64,000 nucleotides of DNA from Pirellulales bacterium (GTDB taxonomy: Bacteria; Planctomycetota; Planctomycetia; Pirellulales; Lacipirellulaceae): NCBI GenBank assembly GCA_022448345.1, contig JAKVCB010000004.1, forward strand, positions 33,871 through 97,870, written 5' to 3'. Position 1 is the first letter of the stretch. Every line of letters starts with the position of its first letter. This document shows positions 36,567-45,671 of the stretch, piece after piece. The notes under the pieces are model-generated. The model saw only the letters and a list, made by a program, of their open reading frames with translations, did not search any database and was not told the DNA's origin. The translations under genes and the position numbers were made by a program.

Positions 36567-36893
36567 CTATTCCACGGCCACGATAATGTGCGAAAAACGC
36601 TTCTTGATCACATGTGCCATCCCACGTGCACGTGGGCGGAGTCGCTTGAACATCGGGCCTCCGTCAACACGAGCCTCGACGACCACTAGTCCACCAATAT
36701 TCGGGGCTCGCTGATCCTCGGCGTTCCCAAGAGCACTCTTGAGCACCTTCTCCAGCAACCGCGCACCACGGTGTGGCTGAAAGCCGAGAATCGCAAGCGC
36801 GTCATCAACCCGCTTTCCTCGAATCAACGAGGCCAGCGGCCGGACTTTCGTAGCACTAATGCGTGCGTGTCGATGAACTGCTTTGTAGGCCAT
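36567..36893 (-). CDS. rplV: 50S ribosomal protein L22
   Basis: A 108-residue L22. MAYKAVHRHARISATKVRPLA opens it and GPMFKRLRPRARGMAHVIKKR is the loop that lines the exit tunnel. Length and order (rpsS-rplV-rpsC) are normal. The gap to rpsS upstream is 41 nt. Confidence 0.97.
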   Translation of the reverse strand: MAYKAVHRHARISATKVRPLASLIRGKRVDDALAILGFQPHRGARLLEKVLKSALGNAEDQRAPNIGGLVVVEARVDGGPMFKRLRPRARGMAHVIKKRFSHIIVAVE

Positions 36894-36934
36894 AATTTCT
36901 CAGCTTCGGCCCTACCAGGCCAAAAGCTCTCTCA

Positions 36935-37201
36935 CTATTTACCTTTGCCCCCGTGACCACGGAAGTTGCGGGTAGGCGAAAACTCACCCAACTTGTGCCC
37001 CACCATATCTTCAGTCACAAAAACCTTGATGTGATTCTTACCGTTGTGAACCATGAACGTGTGCCCAACAAACTCCGGCACAATCGTGCAGGCGCGGGCC
37101 CAGGTCGTAATTGGTTGCTTCAAACCCGACTCGTTTTGACTGTCAACCTTCATGTACAGCTTCGGGTCGACGTAAGGCCCTTTTTTAAGCGAACGACTCA
37201 T
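36935..37201 (-). CDS. rpsS: 30S ribosomal protein S19
   Basis: An 88-residue S19. [19 protein letters not shown] and the tail [20 protein letters not shown] are diagnostic. It binds the head of the small subunit with S13. It follows rplB by 52 nt. Confidence 0.97.
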   Translation of the reverse strand: MSRSLKKGPYVDPKLYMKVDSQNESGLKQPITTWARACTIVPEFVGHTFMVHNGKNHIKVFVTEDMVGHKLGEFSPTRNFRGHGGKGK

Positions 37202-37253
37202 GGTTTCGACCCTGAATTGCGAGCGACTGACATCGAAGCCAAACGCTCCTGGC

Positions 37254-38117
37254 TTACTTTTTCACCAATTTCTGGACACCGTAACGCCTCGTCCGCCGTC
37301 GCCGTACAATGGCTTTGTTCGACGGCTTGCGACGCTTGCGGGTCATACCACCCTTCGCACATTTACCAGTGGGACTCACCGGGTTTCGACCACCCTTAGT
37401 GCGCCCTTCGCCCCCACCATGGGGGTGATCGACAGGATTCATGGCGGTACCCCGAACATGTGGTCGCCGCCCCTTCCACCGCTTACGGCCGGCTTTACCG
37501 AGCCGCACACTCATATGGTCACCGTTACCGATGACCCCAATAGTTGCCCGGCAAGTGGATGGCACTCGCCGGATTTCGCCACTTGGCAGTGCTATCTGCG
37601 CCCAATCGGCCTCACGCGCCATAAGCGTGGCACTACTTCCAGCACTACGACAGAGCACGCCGCCCCGCCCCGCCTGCAATTCGATGTTGTGGACTTCCGT
37701 GCCCAAAGGCATCCTGGAAAGCGGTAAACAATTGCCAACCGTGGGTGGCGATTCGGGACCACTTTCAACCAAATTTCCTTCCCGCAAACCGGCCGGCGCG
37801 AGGATGTATCGCTTCTCACCATCGGCGTAGTACAGCAGGGCAATGCGGGCCGAGCGATTCGGATCGTACTGAACCGAATGCACCTTGGCGGAAACACCAT
37901 CCTTATTACGACGAAAGTCAATCAACCGATAGCGCCGCTTGTGACCACCACCACGAAACCGGACTGTGATCTTCCCTTGATTGTTACGGCCTCCCGTTTT
38001 CTTCAAGGGGCGCAGCAAGGTCTTTTCTGGCTTGGCCCCAGAGGTCAAATCAGCAAAATCGCTCACTGACGCGTTGCGCCGCCCAGGAGTGGTCGGTTTG
38101 TATTTGCGAATACCCAT
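37254..38117 (-). CDS. rplB: 50S ribosomal protein L2
   Basis: A 287-residue L2, essential near the peptidyl-transferase centre. The start [18 protein letters not shown] was used; the frame is open upstream into the rplW region but lacks a family match there. The conserved [15 protein letters not shown] segment and the tail with [16 protein letters not shown] are intact. The gap to rplW is 46 nt. Confidence 0.97.
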   Translation of the reverse strand: MGIRKYKPTTPGRRNASVSDFADLTSGAKPEKTLLRPLKKTGGRNNQGKITVRFRGGGHKRRYRLIDFRRNKDGVSAKVHSVQYDPNRSARIALLYYADGEKRYILAPAGLREGNLVESGPESPPTVGNCLPLSRMPLGTEVHNIELQAGRGGVLCRSAGSSATLMAREADWAQIALPSGEIRRVPSTCRATIGVIGNGDHMSVRLGKAGRKRWKGRRPHVRGTAMNPVDHPHGGGEGRTKGGRNPVSPTGKCAKGGMTRKRRKPSNKAIVRRRRTRRYGVQKLVKK

Positions 38118-38144
38118 CAGATTCTCTTGGCTTAATGGCCCCGT

Positions 38145-38174
38145 ACACTTAGAACAACTACTCTTAGAACAACT
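38145..38174 (-). repeat. Tandem 15-bp duplication of the end of rplW
   Basis: ACACTTAGAACAACT (38145-38159) is followed directly by ACTCTTAGAACAACT (38160-38174); they differ at one base. The gene-proximal copy contains the last codons of rplW and its TAA (complement of TTA at 38164-38166). Confidence 0.85.
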
Positions 38175-38499
38175 CGATCCTGTGCTCTGAATCAAGCGTT
38201 ACAATCGCCTTCTTCCAAGTATTGGTATAGCCGTAGACCATTTTGGTTTTACGTGGCTTGCCCTTGCGGTTTTGAGTGCGGACCTTCACCACCTTGACCT
38301 CAAAAAGCTGTTCCACCGCCCGCCGAACATCAGCCTTATTGGCTTGCCGATTGATCTGAAATGCATAAGCATTGCAACGACTCGAACGGTGCATGCCCTT
38401 TTCAGTAATCAGCGGTCGCAATATGACCTGGTGTGGCTCAAGTTCGAGCTTCGATTTAACAACCGGTTCTTTCGTCTTTGTTCGTCGGGGCATCATCAT
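38164..38499 (-). CDS. rplW: 50S ribosomal protein L23
   Basis: A 111-residue L23, which docks trigger factor and SRP at the tunnel exit. [19 protein letters not shown] and [19 protein letters not shown] are canonical. The N-terminus is extended by a Lys/Thr-rich stretch; three successive Met codons (38499-38491) make the exact start uncertain. The 3' end lies in a 15-bp tandem duplication. Confidence 0.95.
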   Translation of the reverse strand: MMMPRRTKTKEPVVKSKLELEPHQVILRPLITEKGMHRSSRCNAYAFQINRQANKADVRRAVEQLFEVKVVKVRTQNRKGKPRKTKMVYGYTNTWKKAIVTLDSEHRIELF

Positions 38500-38554
38500 T
38501 CATCCGTGGCGGCACTCAGCTGAACTGGAGTTATCCAATTCGTGAAATTAACAC

Positions 38555-39214
38555 CTACCGTTTGGACCCCCCTTTATGCTGCCCCTTTTCCGAGGCACTC
38601 TGCTTGAGTGCATCCAGCGCGGGCTTGGTAATCAACATCGATCGCGAACTGAGTATCGAAAGTGCATTCAGCTCACCAGCTGGCAAAACTGACACCTGAT
38701 CAAGGTTCCGGGCACTTTTGTAAACATTCTGATCGTACTGGGCAGTCGCAATCATCAGCGAACCGCTATCACAACCAATATTCTGAAGTATCGCCGCCAT
38801 GTCCTTCGTCCGAGGCTCATTGAAATCCAAGCTATCAATGATGATCAACTGGTCATCCTGAACCTTCGACGCCAATGCCATACCGGTTGCCAACTGCAGC
38901 GACTTGCGTGGCAAGCGATACGAATAATCTCGCGGCTGACGCGCAAAAATATGCCCGCCACCTCGCCGAACACCGCTGCGACGATGGCCCATCCGGGCGT
39001 TGCCGGTGCCCTTCTGCCGATACAGCTTCTTGTTTGAACCTGATACATCGCTACGCGACTTCGTCTTGTGGCTGCCCTGCCGCCGATTCGCCTGATACAT
39101 CACCACTGCATCGTGCAACAGTTGCTTGCATATGCGCGGAGCGAAATCGGTGGGCTCGACGTTGTACGTCCCCACTTTCTTCCCCTTGCGATCAACGACG
39201 TTTAGTTTTGGCAT
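38555..39214 (-). CDS. rplD: 50S ribosomal protein L4
   Basis: A 219-residue L4, an exit tunnel protein that in other bacteria represses the S10 operon. KQLLHDAVVMYQANRRQGSH and the long basic loop GTGNARMGHRRSGVRRGGG are typical, with QPRDYSYRLPRK after it. The gap to rplC upstream is 29 nt, the shortest non-overlapping gap in the S10 block. Confidence 0.96.
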   Translation of the reverse strand: MPKLNVVDRKGKKVGTYNVEPTDFAPRICKQLLHDAVVMYQANRRQGSHKTKSRSDVSGSNKKLYRQKGTGNARMGHRRSGVRRGGGHIFARQPRDYSYRLPRKSLQLATGMALASKVQDDQLIIIDSLDFNEPRTKDMAAILQNIGCDSGSLMIATAQYDQNVYKSARNLDQVSVLPAGELNALSILSSRSMLITKPALDALKQSASEKGQHKGGSKR

Positions 39215-39243
39215 AGTGATTTCGTCAAACCGACAGAATCGGC

Positions 39244-39930
39244 TTACAGCTTGTTTGTTTCTTTGATTACGACATAACCACCGTTCGGACCGGGAATGGC
39301 ACCGCGAATCAGTAGCAAATTGTTTTCGGCGTCGACCTGAACGACCCGCTGATTACGGACGGTCGTTTGCTGGTTGCCATACTGTCCCGGCATCCGCGTT
39401 CCCTTGAAGAGCCGACTCGGATAGGCACTGCAACCAGTACCGCCAATGTGGCGATGGCACTTCTTCACCCCGTGCGACGCCCGCTGGCCCTTAAAATTAT
39501 GGCGCTTCATGCCACCCGCGAACCCACGGCCCTTGCTGGTCGCGATGACATCGACTGCCTTGATCTCGGCAAACGCCTCAACGCTCACCTGATTGCCGAC
39601 TTCCAACTTGTCCGAGACACCTCGGATTTCGCGGATGAATCTCTTTGGCTCACAGTCGGCTTTCGACCGGGGCTCAATACCCGCTCCAGACTGCTTTTTC
39701 GCCCGTTTACTATCGAGTCGGGCAACGTGACCCCGCTCACTGCGACTGGCCAGCCGACGGGGTTTATCAAGATACCCAAGCTGGACTGCTTCGTATCCGT
39801 CACGTTCGATCGTGCGAACCAACAGCACATCACAGGGGCCAGCAGCCACGACCGTGACAGGCACCACGGCGCCCGCTTCATCGTACAGTTGTGTCATCCC
39901 GACCTTCTGGCCGAGGATCCCAACAGCCAT
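39244..39930 (-). CDS. rplC: 50S ribosomal protein L3
   Basis: A 228-residue L3. GILGQKVGMTQLYDEAGAVVP and the central loop with GFAGGMKRHNFKGQRASHG, close to the peptidyl-transferase centre, are diagnostic. KGTRMPGQYGNQQTTVRNQ follows. The gap to rpsJ upstream is unusually long (246 nt) with no gene seen in it. Confidence 0.97.
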   Translation of the reverse strand: MAVGILGQKVGMTQLYDEAGAVVPVTVVAAGPCDVLLVRTIERDGYEAVQLGYLDKPRRLASRSERGHVARLDSKRAKKQSGAGIEPRSKADCEPKRFIREIRGVSDKLEVGNQVSVEAFAEIKAVDVIATSKGRGFAGGMKRHNFKGQRASHGVKKCHRHIGGTGCSAYPSRLFKGTRMPGQYGNQQTTVRNQRVVQVDAENNLLLIRGAIPGPNGGYVVIKETNKL

Positions 39931-40176
39931 CGCAATTCACCTTGTCTACGTTTTTTATCCTGAGGGAGACGCGGCCAACACGAAGACCGGCTTACCCACA
40001 GAACTTCCGTTCATCAAAATTTACTTATCGCTCCGGGCCAAGCCTCTAGGAACGTCCAATATCACTGCCTATCTCTCGGAAAATACCAAGTACAAGTAAT
40101 AACGCTGCCCGCCCTGGCCATAACCACAATGAGCTAACCCTAAAACCCCTTGGTATCTTTCATTGCCGACTCCGCT

Positions 40177-40500
40177 CTAGCCACTCGTGGCTTTGATCTT
40201 AATATCAACACCTGCCGGCAGGCTCAGTTTATTCAGCGCTTCAATCGTCTTGGCGGTTGCCTGAACAATGTCTATCAAGCGCTTGTGTGTACGAATCTCA
40301 AATTGTTGTCGCGACTTTTTATCCACGTGCGGGCCACGCAGAACTGTGTACCGCTCGATCCGCGTAGGCAACGGGATCGGCCCGTGAACTACTGAGTTGG
40401 TCCGCTTGGCTGTATCGACAATTTCGGCGGCGCTTTGGTCTAGCACCGAATGGTCATACGCCTCCATGCGAATCCGAATTATCTCGTGCGAAGCAGCCAC
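40177..40500 (-). CDS. rpsJ: 30S ribosomal protein S10
   Basis: A 107-residue S10, which also joins transcription antitermination complexes with Nus[21 protein letters not shown] and [20 protein letters not shown] are canonical. The start is a GTG at 40500. It opens the S10 block but is separated from fusA by two genes on the opposite strand, so it must have its own promoter in the 223-nt region upstream. Confidence 0.96.
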   Translation of the reverse strand: MAASHEIIRIRMEAYDHSVLDQSAAEIVDTAKRTNSVVHGPIPLPTRIERYTVLRGPHVDKKSRQQFEIRTHKRLIDIVQATAKTIEALNKLSLPAGVDIKIKATSG

Positions 40501-40685
40501 GCTGTGAGCTCCTCGAAAGCCAACCGAAAATAGATGTCAAACAACAACAAAAACAGTGTGACGCCCCAAAACATCTTCGAGGCGAATCGCTGATCATACG
40601 CCTGCCAACAATTGATGTCAACGGCCCAAATGGAGAACTGGCAAGAACTTATTGGCAACTTGTGCTGATTACGAAAAAGGAACCC

Positions 40686-40723
40686 TTGACAACTGTTTTA
40701 GTGTATTATTAACATAATACACT
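40686..40723 (+). promoter_or_regulatory. Promoter and 24-bp palindromic operator of the GntR gene
   Basis: TTGACA (40686-40691) is a consensus -35 box; TTAACA at 40709-40714 lies 17 bp downstream as a weak -10. Overlapping it is a perfect inverted repeat, AGTGTATTAT (40700-40709), spacer TAAC, ATAATACACT (40714-40723), which ends directly at the ATG at 40724. No ribosome site is present, so the mRNA may be leaderless. A GntR dimer bound here would block its own transcription. Confidence 0.75.
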
Positions 40724-41155
40724 ATGCCGCCTGAGTGCCCTCTTTTCGACCTCACGCCCAAATCCGACCTGCCCCTCTATCGCCAACTGATCAACCAGGT
40801 TTACGCCCTGATCGCCAGTGGCCATTTCCAGCCAGGCGATCCGTTGCCCAGCGTTCGTCAAGTCGCTCGGCTGGCGGACGTCAACCCGATGACTGTCAGC
40901 AAAGCTTATGCCCGCCTGGAGGCAGACGGTGTGCTGCAACGTGTTCGCGGGCAGGCCATGCGAGTGCTTGAACCCACCTCCAAGGCAACTTTTTCGCAGC
41001 GCCAGGAGCGGTTTTTCCAGCTTATCCGTCCTGCAATCCACCAGGGAAAACAGCTTGGCCTGAACGATGAACAGCTGATCGAAATTGTTCAATCAGTGAT
41101 TCAAGGGCAATCTGTGCCGCCAAAAAGTCTGGGCGAATCAGAAACGGAACGCTAA
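40724..41155 (+). CDS. GntR-family regulator, YtrA subfamily
   Basis: A 143-residue transcription regulator. The N-terminal winged helix (PLYRQLINQVYALIASGHFQ, GDPLPSVRQVARLADVNPMT, VSKAYARLEADGVLQRVRGQ) is typical of GntR. The short helical C-terminus (about 45 residues after residue 90) marks the YtrA subfamily, which usually sits next to an ABC transporter; none is present here. A perfect palindrome directly upstream suggests autorepression. It interrupts the str-S10 ribosomal gene order on the opposite strand and probably controls the downstream LarA-like gene. Confidence 0.88.
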   Translation: MPPECPLFDLTPKSDLPLYRQLINQVYALIASGHFQPGDPLPSVRQVARLADVNPMTVSKAYARLEADGVLQRVRGQAMRVLEPTSKATFSQRQERFFQLIRPAIHQGKQLGLNDEQLIEIVQSVIQGQSVPPKSLGESETER

Positions 41156-41231
41156 ACGGTCTCTTCCCGAGCTGCCCCGAAGCAGAACTTTTTCGCCGCG
41201 CAGCTGATATCGTCCGCAACTTTTCATTGGT

Positions 41232-41240
41232 AGTATATTA
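41232..41240 (+). promoter_or_regulatory. Possible half operator before the LarA-like gene
   Basis: AGTATATTA at 41232-41240 differs by one base from the left arm (AGTGTATTA) of the palindrome before the GntR gene. It lies 6 nt upstream of the ATG at 41247. The second arm is not conserved. It may be a weak site for the same regulator, or it may be chance in an AT-rich patch. Confidence 0.3.
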
Positions 41241-41246
41241 AGTGCT

Positions 41247-42470
41247 ATGCGATTGCTTCGTGTTCATCAAAACCTGGTTTCCAATCCGCTCACAGACGTC
41301 GTTGCCGAGGTCCGGGCACAACTCGATGCGCTTGAGTTGGAGGTACCACAAGGGGATGTGGGAATTACCGCTGGCAGTCGGGGAATCAGCAACATCGCCA
41401 CAATCACCAAGGCGGCCGGTGATTGGCTCAGGGAACATGGGGCCAGCCCATTTGTGTTTCCCGCAATGGGTTCGCACAATGGCGCAACGGGCGAAGGGCA
41501 GCGAAGCATGGTCGAATCGCTAGGCATTACCGAAGAAGCGATGGGAATGCCAATTCGGGCAAGCATGGAATGTGTAAAACTTGGCTCGGTGGCAACGGGT
41601 GATGTCTGGATGGATCGGTTTGCCTATGAGTCCGCTGGCGTCCTTGTGCTGAATCGCATCAAGCTTCACACCTGTTTTTCGGGAACCCTGCAGAGTGGCC
41701 TGACCAAGATGATGGTCGTCGGCATGGGAAAGATTCGTTCGGCTGAGACTTTTCATGCCGCGCCAGCATCGCAAATGCGGGATATGCTCCTGGAAATGGG
41801 ACCGGTCATTCTCAACTCGGGCAAGATCTGGGCTGGACTGACCATCCTGGAGGATGGTTTTGATCAAACCGCCGAACTCCATGCTATGCCCGCTGACAAG
41901 ATTCTTGAAATTGAACCGCAGTTGGTCGAGAAACATCACTCCTACTTCCCAAGTTTGCCCATTGACGATCTGAACGTGCTAATTGTCGACGAGATTGGCA
42001 AGACCTACAGTGGGACTGGGATGGACACCAACGTCATTGGTTACCGTGGAGTGAAAGGGCACGAAGACCTTGAAAAGCCTGATATTCGTATTATTGGTGT
42101 TTTGAATCTTGCTGAAAAATCGCAAGGCAACGCCATTGGTGTTGGCCTCGCTGATTTCTGCACCCAGCGATTGCGGGATGCCATGAGTGAAGAGAAAACA
42201 TTTATTAACGTCTACACAACCGGGGATATGCAACGAATAAAAATTCCGGCAACCCTGCCTGACGATGAAGTACTCATCGACAAGATCAAGGCTCGTTACG
42301 GTAGTGAGCGGTGGATGTTTATACCCAACACATTGCATTTGGGTGAGTTATTCGTAACCGAAGACCTCCGCCCAGAAATCGAGGCCCACCCACTCTGCGA
42401 GATTGATCCTTCACCGATCGAGCTCTCTTTTAAAAATGGGCGACACGAACTGATGTTTTCGTCGCCGTAA
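41247..42470 (+). CDS. Lactate racemase-like (LarA/DUF2088) protein
   Basis: A 407-residue protein of the LarA/DUF2088 group. ITAGSRGISNIATITKAAGD and PAMGSHNGATGEGQRSM (His77) match the nickel-pincer racemase fold, and RIKLHTCFSGTLQSGLTKMM carries the His and Lys expected near the cofactor. The family includes lactate racemase and related epimerases of 2-hydroxy acids; the true substrate is unknown. No cofactor genes (larB, larC, larE) are nearby. It follows the GntR gene by 91 nt on the same strand and converges on fusA. Confidence 0.7.
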   Translation: MRLLRVHQNLVSNPLTDVVAEVRAQLDALELEVPQGDVGITAGSRGISNIATITKAAGDWLREHGASPFVFPAMGSHNGATGEGQRSMVESLGITEEAMGMPIRASMECVKLGSVATGDVWMDRFAYESAGVLVLNRIKLHTCFSGTLQSGLTKMMVVGMGKIRSAETFHAAPASQMRDMLLEMGPVILNSGKIWAGLTILEDGFDQTAELHAMPADKILEIEPQLVEKHHSYFPSLPIDDLNVLIVDEIGKTYSGTGMDTNVIGYRGVKGHEDLEKPDIRIIGVLNLAEKSQGNAIGVGLADFCTQRLRDAMSEEKTFINVYTTGDMQRIKIPATLPDDEVLIDKIKARYGSERWMFIPNTLHLGELFVTEDLRPEIEAHPLCEIDPSPIELSFKNGRHELMFSSP

Positions 42471-42536
42471 AGGCGGGAAAAGGGCAGATCCCGCTTGAAT
42501 TGCCAAGTCAGGACGACTGAAGCATGCTTCCCGTAA

Positions 42537-44675
42537 TCACTCTTCGCCAAGAAATCGTTTCATGACTTCTTCTGGCGCGGCCGCATAGCAACTCGGTTCC
42601 ATCGAGCAACTGGCCCGACCCTGGCTGAGGGATCGCATTGCGCTGGAATAACCGAACAAGTTGGCAAGCGGCGCCTCCGCATGCAACACCGTGTCGGTGC
42701 CGCGCGACTCCGTTTGATGAATGATCGCCCTCCGTTGCTGAAGATCGCTCACCAAGTCCCCAACATGTTCTCCCGGGGTGGCAAGCTCGAGTTTCATAAT
42801 TGGTTCCAGCAGGATCGGTCCCGCCTGATGGAGGGCATTATTAAAGGCAACGTTTGCCGCCGTACGAAACGCGATTTCAGAGGAATCACTCACGTGGACT
42901 TCGCCGCCCAATACGGTCACCTTGAGTCTCATGAGCGGGAACCCCAGTATTCCACTACCCTGTCCGGCGATTTCCAGTTCTTCGAGAACCATAGATAGAA
43001 ACTGTGGTGTCAGGCCGTGATCAATCACATTGGTAGTTATCACCGGAGGAGCCTGTTTTGCCAGGGGACCCCGCATCTCGAAAGGTTCTAACTGCACCCT
43101 TACCTTGGCCGTGTGCTGCACGCCGGCCAGGAGCCGATTGCATTCGCCTTCTGCTTCGACCATCTGACCAACGGTCTCACGATAACTGACCCGAGGTTTG
43201 TGTACTTTGACATCGAGATTGAAGTCTCGCTTTAGCCGATGTTGAATGACCTCTAAATGAAGTTCTCCCATTCCACTGATGATTGTCTGTCCGGTTTCTT
43301 CGTTTTCCAGGGCCTGAAAGGTGGGATCTTGCTTCCGCAACATAGCAAGCGTTTCAGTCAATTTTTTGCGATCCGTCGTGTTTTCGGATTCAATCGCCAT
43401 AGAAAGAACCGTTTCGGGAAACTCGATCGATTCCAACAGGATTGGCGCCCGGGTGGCACAAATCGTGTCGCCGGTTACTGACTCCCGCAAGCCAATGATG
43501 CCAACGATGTCCCCTGCGCGGGCACTCGTGAGTTGCTCATCTTTTTTGGCAGCATGAATCCGCCACAATTGAGCCACGTTCTCCTTTTTGTCTTTGCCAG
43601 AATTGAGAACACGACTGTTGGGCTTTAATTCCCCTGAATAGATACGGACCCAATACAGATCTCCGGTCTTGTAGGGCAGGATTTTAAAGACCAGGCCACA
43701 AAAGGGTTCTTGCGGGTCGGGCTTGCGAATTCCCAGCACGGGTGGATTTTCATTCGAGGTGGTCTTACTTTTCCCCTTAGACTTCAAATCTGTTCCTTCG
43801 ACTGGTGGCCGCTCCAACGGGTTTGGCAGGTAAGCGGCCACCGCGTCGAGCAGAGGATTCACGCCAAGACCATGCAGGGCCGACCCGCAAATGACAGGCT
43901 GAATCTGCTGGGCGATTGTTGCCTCGCGAATTGTTTTGGTCACGAGCTGCTCTGGAACCGGCTCCTCAGAAAGGACCAGTTCTATAAGCTCATTACTGTA
44001 ATCACACAGGGTTTCCAGGAGCCTCTCGTGCCACAGTTCGGCAGATTCTGCCAACTCATCTGGGATTGGATCCGTCTGGACGTTTCGTCCTTCACGACCT
44101 TCCGGAAAGGTAATGAACTTCATTCGTACAAGATCAATGACCCCCCGAAAAGGATCGGCTACGTGGGCAGGCCCCTCGCCGACAGGTATTTGGAGGGCAA
44201 CCGGCTTTGCTCCAAGCCGGTCGCCAATGTCATCGAAAACTGTCTGGAAATTGGCCCCTTCACGATCGAGCTTGTTGATGAAGGCAATCCGTGGGACACC
44301 GTATTTATCCGCTTGGCGCCAAACTGTTTCACTTTGCGCTTCAACGCCTTCGCGAGCACTAAATACCACTACAGCGCCATCAAGAACTCGCAGGCTGCGT
44401 TCGACTTCCGCGGTAAAGTCGACATGTCCCGGCGTATCAATCAAATTGATGGTCACGTCTTTCCAAGGAAACTGGACGCATGCCGAATAGATGGTAATTC
44501 CACGTTCTTCTTCCTCAGAATCGTCGTCGGTAGTCGTGGTACCTTTATCGACGGCACCCACCCGATGTTTGCTGCCACTGAGATAGAGCATCTGCTCGGT
44601 GGTGGTCGTTTTTCCCGCATCGATGTGAGCAACAACGCCGATATTGCGGATTTTTTCGAGCGGTACGGTCGTCAT
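42537..44675 (-). CDS. fusA: Elongation factor G
   Basis: A 712-residue translocase GTPase. G1 (AHIDAGKTTTTE), RGITI, DTPGH, NKLD and the GSALHG G5 motif are intact. Domains II-V are present (LHLEVIQHRLKRDFNLDVKV, FGYSSAMRSLSQGRASCSM). The switch I upstream half reads TTTTDDDSEEEE, and domain IV lacks the GGRGQ(Y/F)GHV loop found in most EF-G1 proteins; after VEAEG it reads ECNRLLAGVQHTAKV (about 511-525). This fits one of the EF-G paralogue groups known from planctomycetes and spirochaetes. It is in the normal str position after rpsG. Confidence 0.93.
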   Translation of the reverse strand: MTTVPLEKIRNIGVVAHIDAGKTTTTEQMLYLSGSKHRVGAVDKGTTTTDDDSEEEERGITIYSACVQFPWKDVTINLIDTPGHVDFTAEVERSLRVLDGAVVVFSAREGVEAQSETVWRQADKYGVPRIAFINKLDREGANFQTVFDDIGDRLGAKPVALQIPVGEGPAHVADPFRGVIDLVRMKFITFPEGREGRNVQTDPIPDELAESAELWHERLLETLCDYSNELIELVLSEEPVPEQLVTKTIREATIAQQIQPVICGSALHGLGVNPLLDAVAAYLPNPLERPPVEGTDLKSKGKSKTTSNENPPVLGIRKPDPQEPFCGLVFKILPYKTGDLYWVRIYSGELKPNSRVLNSGKDKKENVAQLWRIHAAKKDEQLTSARAGDIVGIIGLRESVTGDTICATRAPILLESIEFPETVLSMAIESENTTDRKKLTETLAMLRKQDPTFQALENEETGQTIISGMGELHLEVIQHRLKRDFNLDVKVHKPRVSYRETVGQMVEAEGECNRLLAGVQHTAKVRVQLEPFEMRGPLAKQAPPVITTNVIDHGLTPQFLSMVLEELEIAGQGSGILGFPLMRLKVTVLGGEVHVSDSSEIAFRTAANVAFNNALHQAGPILLEPIMKLELATPGEHVGDLVSDLQQRRAIIHQTESRGTDTVLHAEAPLANLFGYSSAMRSLSQGRASCSMEPSCYAAAPEEVMKRFLGEE

Positions 44676-44783
44676 TACAGTTTCACAGGCTGTTCAATAC
44701 AAGCGCACGAAAAAGGCCGGAACTTCAGGGCAAAGACTTGTAAAAATCTTTGCTGCGAAGGTCTGGCCATAAAACGACTTTAA

Positions 44784-45254
44784 TTACCAGGCAAAATGTG
44801 CAAACGCTTTATTGGCTTCTGCCATGCGATGGACATTTTCACGACGTGTCATCGCCGTGCCTTCGCGATTGTATGCGTTGCACAACTCATCCGCCAGCTT
44901 CTGAGCCGCGGGACGACCCTTCTTTTCACGAACGGCCATCAACAACCACCGGATCGCCAACGATTGTTGGCGAGCCTTATTGACCTGCATTGGCACCTGA
45001 TAAGCAGCACCACCAACACGCTTACTGCGGACCTCAATAGCGGGCTTGATATTCTCAATCGCCTGCGTAAAAACTTCGATTGGCTCCCGGTCGGAAATGC
45101 GTTCTTTCACAAGGTCCAATGCATCATAGAAGATACCCTGCACAATGCTCTTTTTGCCATCCAACATAAGGCAATTGATAAACTTGGCGGCCAACAAAGA
45201 CCCAAATCTAGGATCGGGTTTAAGTTGTTTACGGCTTGCAGTAATTCGAGCCAT
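44784..45254 (-). CDS. rpsG: 30S ribosomal protein S7
   Basis: A 156-residue S7, head assembly initiator. [20 protein letters not shown] and [20 protein letters not shown] are canonical; the tail [19 protein letters not shown] ends without the long E. coli extension. It follows rpsL by 12 nt. Confidence 0.97.
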   Translation of the reverse strand: MARITASRKQLKPDPRFGSLLAAKFINCLMLDGKKSIVQGIFYDALDLVKERISDREPIEVFTQAIENIKPAIEVRSKRVGGAAYQVPMQVNKARQQSLAIRWLLMAVREKKGRPAAQKLADELCNAYNREGTAMTRRENVHRMAEANKAFAHFAW

Positions 45255-45266
45255 AGCGGTTACGTT

Positions 45267-45635
45267 TTACCCTTTCTTTGCACCATACCGGCTGCGGGAT
45301 TGTTTACGGCCATCAACGCCGAGCGTATCGAGCGCCCCGCGGACCACCTGATATCGGACACCCGGCAAATCGCGTACACGCCCACCCCGCACCAAGACGA
45401 TGCTGTGCTCCTGCAAGGTGTGCCCTTCGCCAGGAATGTAGACTGTGACTTCTTTGCCATTGGAAAGTCGCACACGGGTAATTTTCCGTAGCGCGGAGTT
45501 CGGCTTTTTGGGCGTCATCGTCCGCACCTGCAGACAAACACCTCGCTTCTGCGGGCAGTGGTCAAGCACTGGCGCCTTGCTAAATTTTCGCTTTTTCTTG
45601 CGGCCTCGTCGAATCAGTTGATTGACCGTTGGCAT
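45267..45635 (-). CDS. rpsL: 30S ribosomal protein S12
   Basis: A 122-residue S12 at the decoding centre. [20 protein letters not shown] opens the protein; [20 protein letters not shown] keeps the lysine where streptomycin-resistance changes occur, and [20 protein letters not shown] is intact. It begins the str block, 173 nt after rpoC, near an 18-bp tandem repeat. Confidence 0.97.
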   Translation of the reverse strand: MPTVNQLIRRGRKKKRKFSKAPVLDHCPQKRGVCLQVRTMTPKKPNSALRKITRVRLSNGKEVTVYIPGEGHTLQEHSIVLVRGGRVRDLPGVRYQVVRGALDTLGVDGRKQSRSRYGAKKG

Positions 45636-45671
45636 GGGCTTGCTTTCTTATTATCTCTCTAAAAAACGAAC

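Noticed and set aside
42473-42494. GCGGGA...TCCCGC inverted repeat between the LarA-like gene and fusA
   Set aside because: Only a 6-bp stem, no T-run on either side; too weak to call a terminator.
43710-44783. Long plus-strand frame (357 codons) opposite fusA
   Set aside because: It mirrors EF-G coding sequence; the composition is odd (many Phe, Arg, Cys) and no motif is visible.
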